From assembly GCF_009729415.1 (NCBI RefSeq), contig NZ_MPKW01000005.1, forward strand, positions 248,001-312,000: DNA of 64,000 bases, in the 5' to 3' direction. Source of the stretch: Mycolicibacterium sp. CBMA 234. Its GTDB lineage: Bacteria > Actinomycetota > Actinomycetes > Mycobacteriales > Mycobacteriaceae. The notes beneath the pieces were generated by a model, which worked only from the letters and a program-made list of their open reading frames with translations, was not told the origin of the DNA and searched no databases. Made by a program: the position numbers and the translations under genes. Shown one piece after another: positions 7,523 through 15,030 of this stretch (positions are counted from its first letter, which is position 1; every line of letters starts with the position of its first letter).

Positions 7523-8155
7523 CTACACAGGCAGGTCCCCGCCACCCCATAACGCGCTGAGCCACAGCCGATTCAGGATCTCGACAGCGCGCTGCGGATC
7601 TCCCTCGCGCCCGATGAAGGCACTGTCGTGCGACAGCGTCATGGCCGTCGTCGACGTCAAGGTGCGGACCAACGCCGGCAGGTCATCCGAAATCGGGCGC
7701 GCACCGGCATCCTGTTCGACGAGGCCGACGATCTTGGCAATAACCCCGTCCTCGAAATCGGCCATCAAGTCGCGGATTTCGGCATCTGTGTTCTGCGCGA
7801 TGGTGCACGCGGACATGATCGGATCATTGATGGCGAAGATCGCAGCCGCGTTACCGACCATGCGCTCGGCGAAGGAGGCCGGCGTCTCGTCGGGTTCGCG
7901 GGGCGCGAAGTTGTGGGTGAGCACGTCGAGTTCTTCCATCGCCTCAGCCACGATCCGCGCCAGCACCGAGTACTTGGAATCGAAGTAGAAGTAGAAGCCC
8001 GACCGCGCCACGCCGGCCCGCGCGCTGATGGTGCTCACCGAGAGGTCCGCAAACGGCCGCTCCTGGAGGAGTTCACGGACCGCGGCAAGGATGGCGTCAC
8101 GTTGCCGGTCACCGCGGGTGCGGCCCTTGTCGACCGGCTCGAGTTCGGCGCTCAT
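7523..8155 (-). CDS. TetR family regulator (Rv3058c-like)
   Basis: A 210-residue TetR protein. The helix-turn-helix lies near residues 22-70 (V-S-T-I-S-A-R-A-G-V-A-R-S-G-F-Y-F-Y-F), followed by a helical effector domain. The start is placed at ATG 8155; 22 further upstream residues would run into the operator. It is divergent from cyp136 and cotranscribed with the SDR. A perfect palindrome over a TTGACA hexamer lies in the divergent region, so it should repress both directions. It is the positional equivalent of Rv3058c. Confidence 0.88.
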   Translation of the reverse strand: MSAELEPVDKGRTRGDRQRDAILAAVRELLQERPFADLSVSTISARAGVARSGFYFYFDSKYSVLARIVAEAMEELDVLTHNFAPREPDETPASFAERMVGNAAAIFAINDPIMSACTIAQNTDAEIRDLMADFEDGVIAKIVGLVEQDAGARPISDDLPALVRTLTSTTAMTLSHDSAFIGREGDPQRAVEILNRLWLSALWGGGDLPV

Positions 8156-8192
8156 GGCACTCACGATGTCACCGCCGACACACCAATTCAAA

Positions 8193-8210
8193 ACTTGACA
8201 CGCGTCAAGT
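8193..8210. promoter_or_regulatory. Operator palindrome over cyp136 promoter
   Basis: Inverted repeat ACTTGAC-ACGC-GTCAAGT with perfect 7-bp arms. It contains a consensus TTGACA (8195-8200) reading toward cyp136, with a possible -10 CAAGAT at 8219-8224. Binding of the divergent TetR here would block the -35 region. Confidence 0.7.
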
Positions 8211-8272
8211 ATGGCAGCCAAGATGACATCCGGTGGTGACTTTCACCACAACATCGCATTCAGGAGTGGTAC

Positions 8273-9754
8273 ATGGCGACCATCAGCACCCCGCACTACC
8301 TCCTCGATCAAGCCCTGCGGCGGCTCAAGCCGACGCCGGTCACTGTGCCTGGAATGGGGATCGTCGAGCAGCACTTGCGGGCCAAGAAATGGGACGAGTT
8401 CGTCTTCGCTGAGCCACCGGCGGGCAGCAACCTCAAGCCGATCATGGGCGACGCGGGGCTGCCGATCATCGGCCACCTGATCGAAACGTTCCGCGCCGGA
8501 CCCGACTACGTCCTGGAGCTGTACCGCAAACACGGTCCGCTGTACTTCGCCCAGACACCGGCCCTGCCGGCAGTGATGGCCATGGGCCCGGACGCCACGC
8601 AGGCGGTGTTCTCCAACCGCAACAAGGACTTCTCTCAGCGCGCCTGGGATCCGGTGATCGGGCCGTTCTTCGAGGGCGGGTTGATGCTGCTCGACTTCGA
8701 CGAGCACATGTTCCACCGCCGGATCATGCAGGAGGCATTCACCCGCTCGCGCCTGACCGGCTACGTGTCCCACATCGATTCGGTGTCCACCAAGGTGCTG
8801 GCCAACGACTGGGTGGCCAACGATCCCCGCTTCCTGTTCCATCCCGCCGTCAAGGAGCTGACGCTCGACATCGCCTCTGAGGTCTTCATGGGCCATGCCG
8901 CCGGCACCGACCGCAAGCTCGTCACCACCATCAACGAGGCATTCACCACCACCACCCGCGCCGGCAATGCCATCGTCCGCAAGCCGGTACGGCCGCTGAC
9001 CTGGTGGCGCGGTATTCAGGCCCGCAAGACGCTGGAGGACTACTTCTCGAGTTCCATCGCCGAGAAGCGCCGCTCGGAGGGCACCGACATGTTCAGCGTG
9101 CTCTGTCACGCGCAGGACGAAGACGGGCAGACCTTCACCGACGACCAGATCGTCGCGCACATGATCTTCCTGATGATGGCCGCGCATGACACCACGACGT
9201 CGACCCTGACCACCATGGCCTACCACCTGGCGGCCAACCCGCAGTGGCAGGACAAGCTGCGCGAAGAGTCCGCCCGCATCGGCGATGCACCGCTGGACAT
9301 CGACGCACTGGAAAAGCTCGAAACCTACGACCTGGTGATCAACGAAGCACTGCGGCTGCAGACCCCGCTCGGGTTCAACTTCCGTCGCGCCGTTCGGGAC
9401 ACCGAGCTGATGGGCTACTACATCCCGGCCGGCACCGACGTGGTCACGTGGCCCGGTATGAACCACCGGCTTTCCGAACTGTGGACCGACCCCGAGCGCT
9501 TCGACCCCGCACGGTTCGCCGAGCCGCGCAGCGAACACAAGTCGCATCGCTATGCGTTCGCGCCGTTCGGCGGCGGCGCGCACAAGTGCATCGGCATGGT
9601 CTTCGGCCAGCTGGAGATCAAGACCGTCATGCACCGGCTGCTGCGCCGGTACCGGCTGGAGCTGCCGAACCCGGGTTACACGCCGTGGTACGACTTCGGC
9701 GGCATGGCCGTCCCGGTCGACGGCATGCCGATCGTCCTGCGGCCGCTGTCCTAG
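8273..9754 (+). CDS. cyp136: Cytochrome P450, CYP136-like
   Basis: A 493-residue bacterial P450. It shows the I-helix oxygen-activation motif A-A-H-D-T-T-T-S, the K-helix E-A-L-R and the heme loop F-A-P-F-G-G-G-A-H-K-C439-I-G with the thiolate ligand C439. The long N-terminus and overall length agree with the CYP136 family, and the context (TetR and SDR divergent) is that of Rv3059. AGGAG stands before the ATG. It is a haem monooxygenase needing ferredoxin/reductase partners, none of which is in the window. The substrate is not established from sequence. Confidence 0.92.
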   Translation: MATISTPHYLLDQALRRLKPTPVTVPGMGIVEQHLRAKKWDEFVFAEPPAGSNLKPIMGDAGLPIIGHLIETFRAGPDYVLELYRKHGPLYFAQTPALPAVMAMGPDATQAVFSNRNKDFSQRAWDPVIGPFFEGGLMLLDFDEHMFHRRIMQEAFTRSRLTGYVSHIDSVSTKVLANDWVANDPRFLFHPAVKELTLDIASEVFMGHAAGTDRKLVTTINEAFTTTTRAGNAIVRKPVRPLTWWRGIQARKTLEDYFSSSIAEKRRSEGTDMFSVLCHAQDEDGQTFTDDQIVAHMIFLMMAAHDTTTSTLTTMAYHLAANPQWQDKLREESARIGDAPLDIDALEKLETYDLVINEALRLQTPLGFNFRRAVRDTELMGYYIPAGTDVVTWPGMNHRLSELWTDPERFDPARFAEPRSEHKSHRYAFAPFGGGAHKCIGMVFGQLEIKTVMHRLLRRYRLELPNPGYTPWYDFGGMAVPVDGMPIVLRPLS

Positions 9755-9800
9755 GGGGACGCAGCTGCTGCCGGCGGCCGGTGGGGCGGTACCTGACGCG

Positions 9801-10205
9801 TTAGTGGTTTTGGAGCGTGTAGGACCAGGAGCCGTTCTGGACGTGGCCGTCGTCAGCAGTGACCTGCCAGGTGACCGTGTACGTGCCGGGCGGTTGCGGC
9901 GGTGTGGTGTGAAGTTGCACGTTGAGTGCGGCGCCAGACGGGTACGGGGTATCTGAGGAGTAGGTCTTGCCGTCCGGCCCCGTAACCGAGAGTATCGGGC
10001 GAGTCGAGATGGGCGGCTCGCTGAAGAGCATGCTGACCTGGGTGGGCGCGACGCTGACGGTGGAGCCTCTGGCGGGCGTGGTGGAGACGATCGCCACGTG
10101 AGCGGAGGCGATGGGCGCTTGGACGAGGACCGTCGAGGCGACCGCTGATGCGACGCAGATGCGCAACGCCGCGGCGGTCAGGGTGCTTCTCGGAATGTGT
10201 TTCAT
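9801..10205 (-). CDS. CopC-like periplasmic copper-binding protein
   Basis: A 134-residue secreted protein with signal peptide 1-35. Cleavage at A-S-A/H36 would make histidine the mature N-terminus, which in CopC family proteins is a Cu(II) ligand; the second ligand motif D119-G-H121 is present near the C-terminus. The immunoglobulin-like CopC fold fits the conserved P-A-R-G-S-T and L-F-S-E-P stretches. It lies 42 nt downstream of the Pro-rich secreted protein and MspA porin genes, so a three-gene minus-strand unit is likely. It should bind or deliver copper outside the membrane; no CopD partner is fused or adjacent. Confidence 0.85.
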   Translation of the reverse strand: MKHIPRSTLTAAALRICVASAVASTVLVQAPIASAHVAIVSTTPARGSTVSVAPTQVSMLFSEPPISTRPILSVTGPDGKTYSSDTPYPSGAALNVQLHTTPPQPPGTYTVTWQVTADDGHVQNGSWSYTLQNH

Positions 10206-10247
10206 CGCAAGTGAATCCTTCCCGTGGAGTTGTAGGACTGTTCTTGG

Positions 10248-10910
10248 TTACGTCGGTGGGTGACCGTGTGGTTCTTCGAGGACGGGTGCGGGGACCGCAG
10301 GACCGGGGACGGGGGCGTCCGCGGCGGCCGATTCGGCGCCGGTAGGGCCTTGGGGCGACGATTCAGCTTCTTTGGGCTTGCCGTCTGCCGATTCGATGAT
10401 GGGTGCGGGAACGGCAGGCCCAGGGGCGCCGCCCTCAGGGGACGCCGATTCGGCCCCAGCAGGCTTGCCAGGCGGCTTGCCGTAGGGATCTTCCAGCGTC
10501 GTACCTTCGTTGCCTCCGCCGATATTCATGCCGGGATTGGGGGCAACGGGCGGGGTGATACCGCCTTGGATGCGGTACCGCGTGCTCGACGAGGTATAGG
10601 CGTTGGGTTTGTTGGGACTGTTGCCCAGTTCGCTTCCCGGCAGGCCCGCGGCTGAGGCGGCCGTATCGACGGTGGTCCCGATCCGGACCCCGCGGGCGTC
10701 GTTGGTGGCCGGCGGGGCGACGAGGATGGTGTTGTAGTTGTACTGGAAGCTGCCCGGCTGAGGCAGCGGCGCGCCCGGAATCCACGGGGGCGGCGGGGGC
10801 TGGGCGTGAACGACAGCCGCGGGCGCGGCGATGCCGCACGCACAGAGCGTCCCAGCGGTCGCGACGGCGCGAAACATGTTGAGCAACATGACTTTTGATG
10901 TGGGAGTCAT
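10248..10910 (-). CDS. Secreted Pro/Ala/Gly-rich protein
   Basis: A 220-residue exported protein. A signal peptide ending near V-V-H-A-Q precedes a proline-rich start (Q-P-P-P-P-P-W-I-P-G) and a central segment rich in Asn, Gly and Thr. The tail has imperfect repeats around P-G-P-A-V-P-A-P with acidic spacers. No enzymatic motif is visible. The ATG lies 1 nt from the stop of the upstream MspA gene, so it is cotranslated with the porin and may be a periplasmic or cell-wall companion of it. Function unknown; confidence is in the coding call. Confidence 0.7.
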   Translation of the reverse strand: MTPTSKVMLLNMFRAVATAGTLCACGIAAPAAVVHAQPPPPPWIPGAPLPQPGSFQYNYNTILVAPPATNDARGVRIGTTVDTAASAAGLPGSELGNSPNKPNAYTSSSTRYRIQGGITPPVAPNPGMNIGGGNEGTTLEDPYGKPPGKPAGAESASPEGGAPGPAVPAPIIESADGKPKEAESSPQGPTGAESAAADAPVPGPAVPAPVLEEPHGHPPT

Positions 10911-10911
10911 G

Positions 10912-11562
10912 TCAGATCTTCATCGGGTCGCCGTAGACGGCGAACTCGGTGTGCGCCGCGGCGGTGGAGATCCGCAGGTAGGCGTACGAGCGGATAGTCA
11001 CATCCCCGCCACAGGCATCGGCCTTGACGTGGATGTTGTCGATGTCGAGCATGCCTTGGCCGCCGTCGCTAAGGGCCATATTGGCCAGCGGAAGGTCGAC
11101 GATCACGCCCGGCTGCAGCACCGTCTGAACAAATCCGGCCAGTCCGCCAGTGACACCGAGGCCGGCGTTGGTGCCGATTCCGGCGCTCGGCGCGACGCCG
11201 GCCGTGCCACCCAATTGCAAGCCGGTGGACACATCCGATTGGCAGCCCAGCTGGTAGCCCATGATGAAAAGGCTGTCGGTGATTGGGCTCGACCCTCCGG
11301 TGGCCGACGCGGTACCCGACGCCGTCACGAATGCCTCGCGCGAGTTGGCGGCCGCCGCAAGGTTCGGAACCGAGTTGATGGCCTCATGGTCGATCTTGAT
11401 TTGCAGATGCCAGCCGTCACGGGTGACCTTGTCATACACCTGAGGGGCCATCGGCACGACGTCGGCATGAGCCGCCGCCATGGGCATCACAGCCGGTGCG
11501 GCCGAACACAATGCGGCCACCACAACAGCCACCAACGCTCCGCGCGTCCACCGTGTCATCAA
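10912..11562 (-). CDS. MspA-family outer-membrane porin
   Basis: A 216-residue secreted protein with a signal peptide of ~33 residues. It carries MspA-family hallmarks: L-G-Y/M-G-Y-Q-L-G central strand, a Gly-rich hairpin region and a C-terminal R-S-Y-A-Y-L-R-I-S followed by V-Y-G-D-P (compare V-T-T-Y-G-E-P in MspA). It diverges from MspA itself: two cysteines (in L-G-C-Q and D-A-C-G-G) could form a disulfide, and the aspartate pair of the MspA constriction is not obvious. AAGGAG precedes the start. It forms water-filled pores in the mycomembrane. It is first in a unit with the Pro-rich protein and CopC; porins are known to admit copper in mycobacteria. Confidence 0.85.
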   Translation of the reverse strand: MMTRWTRGALVAVVVAALCSAAPAVMPMAAAHADVVPMAPQVYDKVTRDGWHLQIKIDHEAINSVPNLAAAANSREAFVTASGTASATGGSSPITDSLFIMGYQLGCQSDVSTGLQLGGTAGVAPSAGIGTNAGLGVTGGLAGFVQTVLQPGVIVDLPLANMALSDGGQGMLDIDNIHVKADACGGDVTIRSYAYLRISTAAAHTEFAVYGDPMKI

Positions 11563-11913
11563 ATCGCTCCTTAGTTCGCGGCTTTACCCAGCCAGCAACA
11601 TGTCCGACGAATAAGTCGCAACCCAAGACATAAAGTTCCCGGCCGGATCAGACGCACTTTGAACTGCGCAAATCAGGCGTCAAGGCAACACTCAGCCAGT
11701 AAGCACCGAACCCACAGCCAACAAACTAGCAACGTTCTCACAGGCTCAGTGCAGGTTTGGTCTCGTCACTACGGATAGCGTGCACGGCTGCGCTGCAGCC
11801 ATCGTGACCGTGACCGCGGGAGCCTGAATCGGTTGGCGCACAGGAACTTAACAGCGGGTGCGACTTACTTGACCGGGTCGCATGCCGATCGGTGACGCGC
11901 TAGCGTGTCGCCG
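11563..11913. other. Divergent intergenic region, mspA / glutaminyl cyclase
   Basis: No convincing gene in about 350 bp. Near the right end TAGCGT (11901-11906) stands exactly 7 nt before ATG 11914, which fits a -10 element of a leaderless transcript for the plus-strand gene. A TTGACC is present at about 11869 but its spacing (26 nt) is too long for that -10. Confidence 0.5.
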
Positions 11914-12747
11914 ATGACCTCGAGTCGACACGGCGACCTGGTGGCGCGACGCCAACACGCCCGACGCATCGCCGCAATGGCAGTGACCGTGCTGACCACG
12001 TATTCCGGTGCGACCCCGGTTGCTGGTCACGCCGACCCGCAGCAGGCGGAAAGCTCGCCAATCACGTTGCACCCCAAAGTACTTGCCACGATCGCGCACG
12101 ATCCGGCCGCGTACACCGAAGGCCTGGAGCTGGACGGAACCGCTCTGTATGAAAGCACCGGCGAAGCCGGCCGGTCCCAGGTGCGTGAGATCGACCCGGC
12201 GACTGGCGTCGTCCGCCGGGCGGTGCCACTACCGGACAACCTGTATGGAGAAGGACTCACCGTTGCCGGTGATCGCTTGTGGCAGTTGACCTATCGCGAC
12301 GGTGTTGCTCTCGAATGGGACAAAGCTTCGTTGCGCCTGCTGCGTGAAGTGCCTTTCGCCGGCGAAGGCTGGGGCTTGTGCCGCGATGGAGATCATCTCG
12401 TCCGCAGCGACGGAACCGAGCGGTTGTACTTTCACAATCTGGCCGACTTCACCGAAACCGGCTCGGTCACTGTGACTTCCGCTGGTGCGGCCGTCACCGG
12501 GTTGAACGAGTTGGAGTGCGTCGACGGCCGGATCTGGGCGAACGTCTGGCCCAGCGATGAGCTCGTCCAGATCGACCCCGGCACCGGCATTGTCACAGCG
12601 GTGGTCGACGCGCGCGGCATGATGGTCGGTGGACGCCGCAACGACCAGGTACTCAACGGCATTGCCCACATTGACGGCCAAGAATTCTTGCTGACGGCGA
12701 AGAACTGGCCGCTCATGTACCGGGTCCGACTAGACCCACTGGCATGA
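11914..12747 (+). CDS. Glutaminyl-peptide cyclotransferase, plant type, secreted
   Basis: A five-bladed-propeller glutamine cyclotransferase family protein of 277 residues. Family motifs are Y-T-E-G-L near the N-terminus, G-E-G-L-T, L-N-E-L-E and the late N-V-W-P-S-D and L-N-G-I-A segments. A signal peptide ends near V-A-G-H-A, so it acts outside the membrane, converting N-terminal Gln of exported proteins to pyroglutamate. The GTG at 11905 is an alternative start, but a TANNNT -10 placed 7 nt ahead of the ATG favours a leaderless start at 11914. It precedes the YcnI-like gene by ~100 nt on the same strand. Confidence 0.85.
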   Translation: MTSSRHGDLVARRQHARRIAAMAVTVLTTYSGATPVAGHADPQQAESSPITLHPKVLATIAHDPAAYTEGLELDGTALYESTGEAGRSQVREIDPATGVVRRAVPLPDNLYGEGLTVAGDRLWQLTYRDGVALEWDKASLRLLREVPFAGEGWGLCRDGDHLVRSDGTERLYFHNLADFTETGSVTVTSAGAAVTGLNELECVDGRIWANVWPSDELVQIDPGTGIVTAVVDARGMMVGGRRNDQVLNGIAHIDGQEFLLTAKNWPLMYRVRLDPLA

Positions 12748-12850
12748 CGCCCGGGCCGTGGACCGGTGGGACCGATGTCGGTGCGACAGTGTGCTGTTCG
12801 CCGACACCTCGCCGCCACCGAGAAGTCCGAAACAACGAAAGGAATCATCC

Positions 12851-13540
12851 GTGCCTACACCACTACGACGTCCACTCATCACCACCACGGCTGCCGCGGT
12901 GACCGCGCTTGCCTTGGCCGGGCCGGCATCAGCTCACGTCAAGGTGTCCGGAACCGACGCCACGCAGGGCGGCTGGGGTGTGCTGACGTTCCGAGTACCG
13001 ACAGAGTCGTCAACCGCGGCGACCACCGACCTGCTGGTCACGCTGCCCGACGATCACCCCATCATTTCCGCAGTCGCCCAGAACAAGCCAGGCTGGACCG
13101 TGACGGTGAACCGCAGGCATCTGGCTACGCCGCAAAGGGACGACGACGGCAACGAGATCAACGACTACGTGTCGACCGTGGAATGGAAAGCGACGACGCC
13201 GCAGGCCGCCATTCCGCCGATGCTGTTCGACACCTTCAGCATCTCGGCAGGACCACTGCCCAAAGAACCGTCGATCTCGCTGCCCGCGGCGCAGACCTAC
13301 AGCGACGGCACGGTGGTCAACTGGAACGAAAGAGCCGTCGCCGGACAGCCCGAGCCTGACCACCCCGCACCAGTGCTGACGCTGACGGCCGCCGGCGCCG
13401 ACACCAGGAGTGCCCCGACCGCCCCTGCGGCTCCGGTAAGCACAACCCAATCCTGGCTACCGACCGCGGCGCTGGTTACCGCCGCCATCGCGCTGTTGCT
13501 GGGCGTCGCCAACCTGGCGCTGACCCGCCGGAAGAGTTGA
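12851..13540 (+). CDS. YcnI-like (DUF1775) copper-binding protein
   Basis: A 229-residue exported protein. The signal peptide ends A-S-A/H29, so the mature protein begins with histidine, the hallmark of the YcnI monohistidine copper site. A DUF1775 beta-sandwich follows (G-G-W-G-V-L-T-F-R-V-P at the start), then a Pro/Ala linker and a C-terminal membrane helix with R-R-K-S tail. The start is GTG 12851 after AAAGGA; longer frames upstream lack a signal peptide. YcnI proteins sit with copper importers in other bacteria. Here it shares a locus with the CopC-like protein, pointing to extracytoplasmic copper handling. Confidence 0.88.
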   Translation: MPTPLRRPLITTTAAAVTALALAGPASAHVKVSGTDATQGGWGVLTFRVPTESSTAATTDLLVTLPDDHPIISAVAQNKPGWTVTVNRRHLATPQRDDDGNEINDYVSTVEWKATTPQAAIPPMLFDTFSISAGPLPKEPSISLPAAQTYSDGTVVNWNERAVAGQPEPDHPAPVLTLTAAGADTRSAPTAPAAPVSTTQSWLPTAALVTAAIALLLGVANLALTRRKS

Positions 13541-13616
13541 CGGTGACGACGCTGCGCTCGTCGATCGCCTCCCCTCGGACGATATCGACAAACAGATAAT
13601 CCGAATCAGTCGACGA

Positions 13617-14093
13617 CTACGCCGACAGCCGGTTGGCACAGGCGACCACGGCCCGCAGCGCTGACTCCAGCGGGTCACGGGCCCAGCCCATGGCCCACTC
13701 CGCCCGCACGCCGTCGGTGCCGCGGATGAAGGTGGCGATACCGCCGCCGATGGCCGGCAACTGGTGGAACTTGATCATCTCGACGGCCATCCCGCGCTCG
13801 TGAAGCATGGCGGTCAGGGCGGCGACGGGACCGGTCGCGGCCGCCGTCGAGGTGGCGATGCAGGCCCCGACGGCGAGGGTTGCCTGGTAGGCGCCGACGC
13901 CGCGGATCGACCGGCCCTGGGCTTCCCAGCGGCCCAGCCGGATCGGGCCCTGCTGGTGGCCGTAGTGGTCGATGAAGGTGTCGTGGCACATCGTTTCTGC
14001 GTGTTCGCGCAGGTCACGAGGCAGTGGAAGGTCAAACAGATCCGCGAATCGCGATTCGGTCGGGATGGCGGTGGAGATGGTGGAAGTGCTCAT
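13617..14093 (-). CDS. Stand-alone LeuA-dimerisation-domain-like protein
   Basis: A 158-residue cytoplasmic protein. Its centre and C-terminus (R-G-V-G-A-Y-Q-A-T-L-A-V-G, then G-P-V-A-A-L-T-A-M-L-H-E-R-G, ending S-A-L-R-A-V-V-A-C-A-N-R) look like the C-terminal regulatory/dimerisation domain of alpha-isopropylmalate synthase, which binds leucine. The TIM-barrel catalytic domain is absent. A stand-alone leucine-binding domain could regulate LeuA in trans or sense leucine. It is preceded by a promoter, a leaderless mini-ORF with Leu/Val codons and a long hairpin, which independently suggests branched-chain amino acid control. The similarity is from memory of the family and needs a profile search. 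Confidence 0.6.
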   Translation of the reverse strand: MSTSTISTAIPTESRFADLFDLPLPRDLREHAETMCHDTFIDHYGHQQGPIRLGRWEAQGRSIRGVGAYQATLAVGACIATSTAAATGPVAALTAMLHERGMAVEMIKFHQLPAIGGGIATFIRGTDGVRAEWAMGWARDPLESALRAVVACANRLSA

Positions 14094-14130
14094 GTGCCGG
14101 TCGTTTCTGCTCGAAAGAGGTGACCGACGG

Positions 14131-14198
14131 GTAGTAGCGTCCGACCCACAGCGAGGGGTCGGTCAGAATCAGACCCCGCTGTGGGTACTGGCTACTAC
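14131..14198 (-). promoter_or_regulatory. Long leader hairpin, candidate attenuator
   Basis: Three nested perfect arms: 14131-14138 with 14191-14198 (8 bp), 14144-14152 with 14178-14186 (9 bp) and 14155-14160 with 14172-14177 (6 bp), with an 11-nt loop. On the minus-strand transcript the 5' arm coincides with the leader ORF codons and the 3' arm ends 37 nt before the LeuA-like ATG. A ribosome paused in the leader ORF would prevent folding. Confidence 0.7.
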
Positions 14199-14213
14199 GA
14201 GCATGTGAAGCAC
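14169..14213 (-). CDS. Leaderless 14-residue leader peptide
   Basis: GTG at 14211-14213 opens 14 codons encoding M-L-H-M-L-V-V-A-S-T-H-S-G-V, then TGA. Five of 14 residues are Leu or Val. The GTG lies 7 nt after a TAACCT -10, so the transcript would start on the GTG itself, the configuration of mycobacterial leaderless mRNAs. The ORF fills the 5' arm of the 14131-14198 hairpin. It precedes the LeuA-like gene and looks like the sensor ORF of a ribosome-mediated attenuator. Expression is not proven. Confidence 0.55.
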   Translation of the reverse strand: MLHMLVVASTHSGV

Positions 14214-14220
14214 GACGGCG

Positions 14221-14250
14221 AGGTTAGTCACCGACCGCCGCTGCGGTCAA
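14221..14250 (-). promoter_or_regulatory. Promoter for leader ORF and LeuA-like gene
   Basis: Minus strand -35 TTGACC (14245-14250), an 18-bp spacer and -10 TAACCT (14221-14226). This is a near-consensus housekeeping-type promoter, followed by a 7-nt gap to the leader GTG. Confidence 0.7.
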
Positions 14251-14280
14251 GCGGTTTTTCGGCGGGCTATGTTTTGCCCG

Positions 14281-15030
14281 ATGAGCTGGCAACACGCACT
14301 ACTTCTGCTCGCCGCCGGTGTTGCCGGCGGCCTGACCGGAAGCATCGCGGGCCTGGCGTCGGTCGCGACCTATCCGGCGCTGCTGCTCGTCGGGCTGCCG
14401 CCGGTGACGGCGAATGTCACCAATACCGTCGCTCTGACGTTCAACACCATCGGGTCGGTCTGGGGCTCACTCCCGGAACTCGAAGGCATGGGCCCCTGGC
14501 TGCGCAGGGTGCTGCCCATCGCGGCGCTTGGCGGCGCGGCCGGGGCCGCACTGCTGCTGTCCATTCCGACCGAGGGTTTCGAGCGGGTGGTTCCGATACT
14601 GCTCGGCTTGTCCGCCGTCACCATCGCCATCCCGCAACGCCGCGGCACGGAGGATGAACCCGGCCGCGGCCGCGCGATTCTGATCGGCGTCGCGATCTTC
14701 GTGATCTGTTTGTACGGCGGGTTTTTCGGCGCGGCCGCAGGTGTGGTGCTCCTCGCGCTGTTCCTGCACAGCGGCAGCGAATCCTTGGCCCATGCCAACG
14801 CCGCCAAGAACGTCGTCCTCGGGCTGGCCAATGGTGTTGCGGCCATTGGTTTTATCGCGCTCGCTCCGGTGAACTGGATCGCGGTGGTACCGCTGGGCAT
14901 CGGCTGCCTGGCGGGTTCCCGGCTGGGCCCCGTCGTGGTCCGGCATGCGCCCCCAACCCCGGTGCGGCTGGGCATCGCGGTGGCGGGCCTAGCTCTGGCA
15001 GTGAAGCTGGGCTGGGACGCTTACGCGTAG
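14281..15030 (+). CDS. TauE/SafE (TSUP) family anion exporter
   Basis: A 249-residue polytopic membrane protein with about eight hydrophobic segments. It has the TSUP N-terminal repeat motif (G-G-L-T-G-S-I-A-G-L-A-S, then N-V-T-N-T-V-A-L) and a related second half (G-G-F-F-G-A-A-A-G-V, then N-A-A-K-N). TSUP proteins export sulfite or organosulfur anions. ATG 14281 is preferred over 14269 because a TATGTT -10 (14268-14273) overlaps the latter and lies 7 nt before 14281, fitting a leaderless start. Its tail overlaps the convergent kinase gene by 10 nt. A sulfite-oxidase-like protein is encoded 1.1 kb away, which would fit sulfite handling. Confidence 0.85.
   Translation: MSWQHALLLLAAGVAGGLTGSIAGLASVATYPALLLVGLPPVTANVTNTVALTFNTIGSVWGSLPELEGMGPWLRRVLPIAALGGAAGAALLLSIPTEGFERVVPILLGLSAVTIAIPQRRGTEDEPGRGRAILIGVAIFVICLYGGFFGAAAGVVLLALFLHSGSESLAHANAAKNVVLGLANGVAAIGFIALAPVNWIAVVPLGIGCLAGSRLGPVVVRHAPPTPVRLGIAVAGLALAVKLGWDAYA

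Noticed and set aside
8243..9634. 463-codon frame antisense to cyp136
   Set aside because: The P450 motifs on the plus strand are complete; the antisense reading has no family resemblance.
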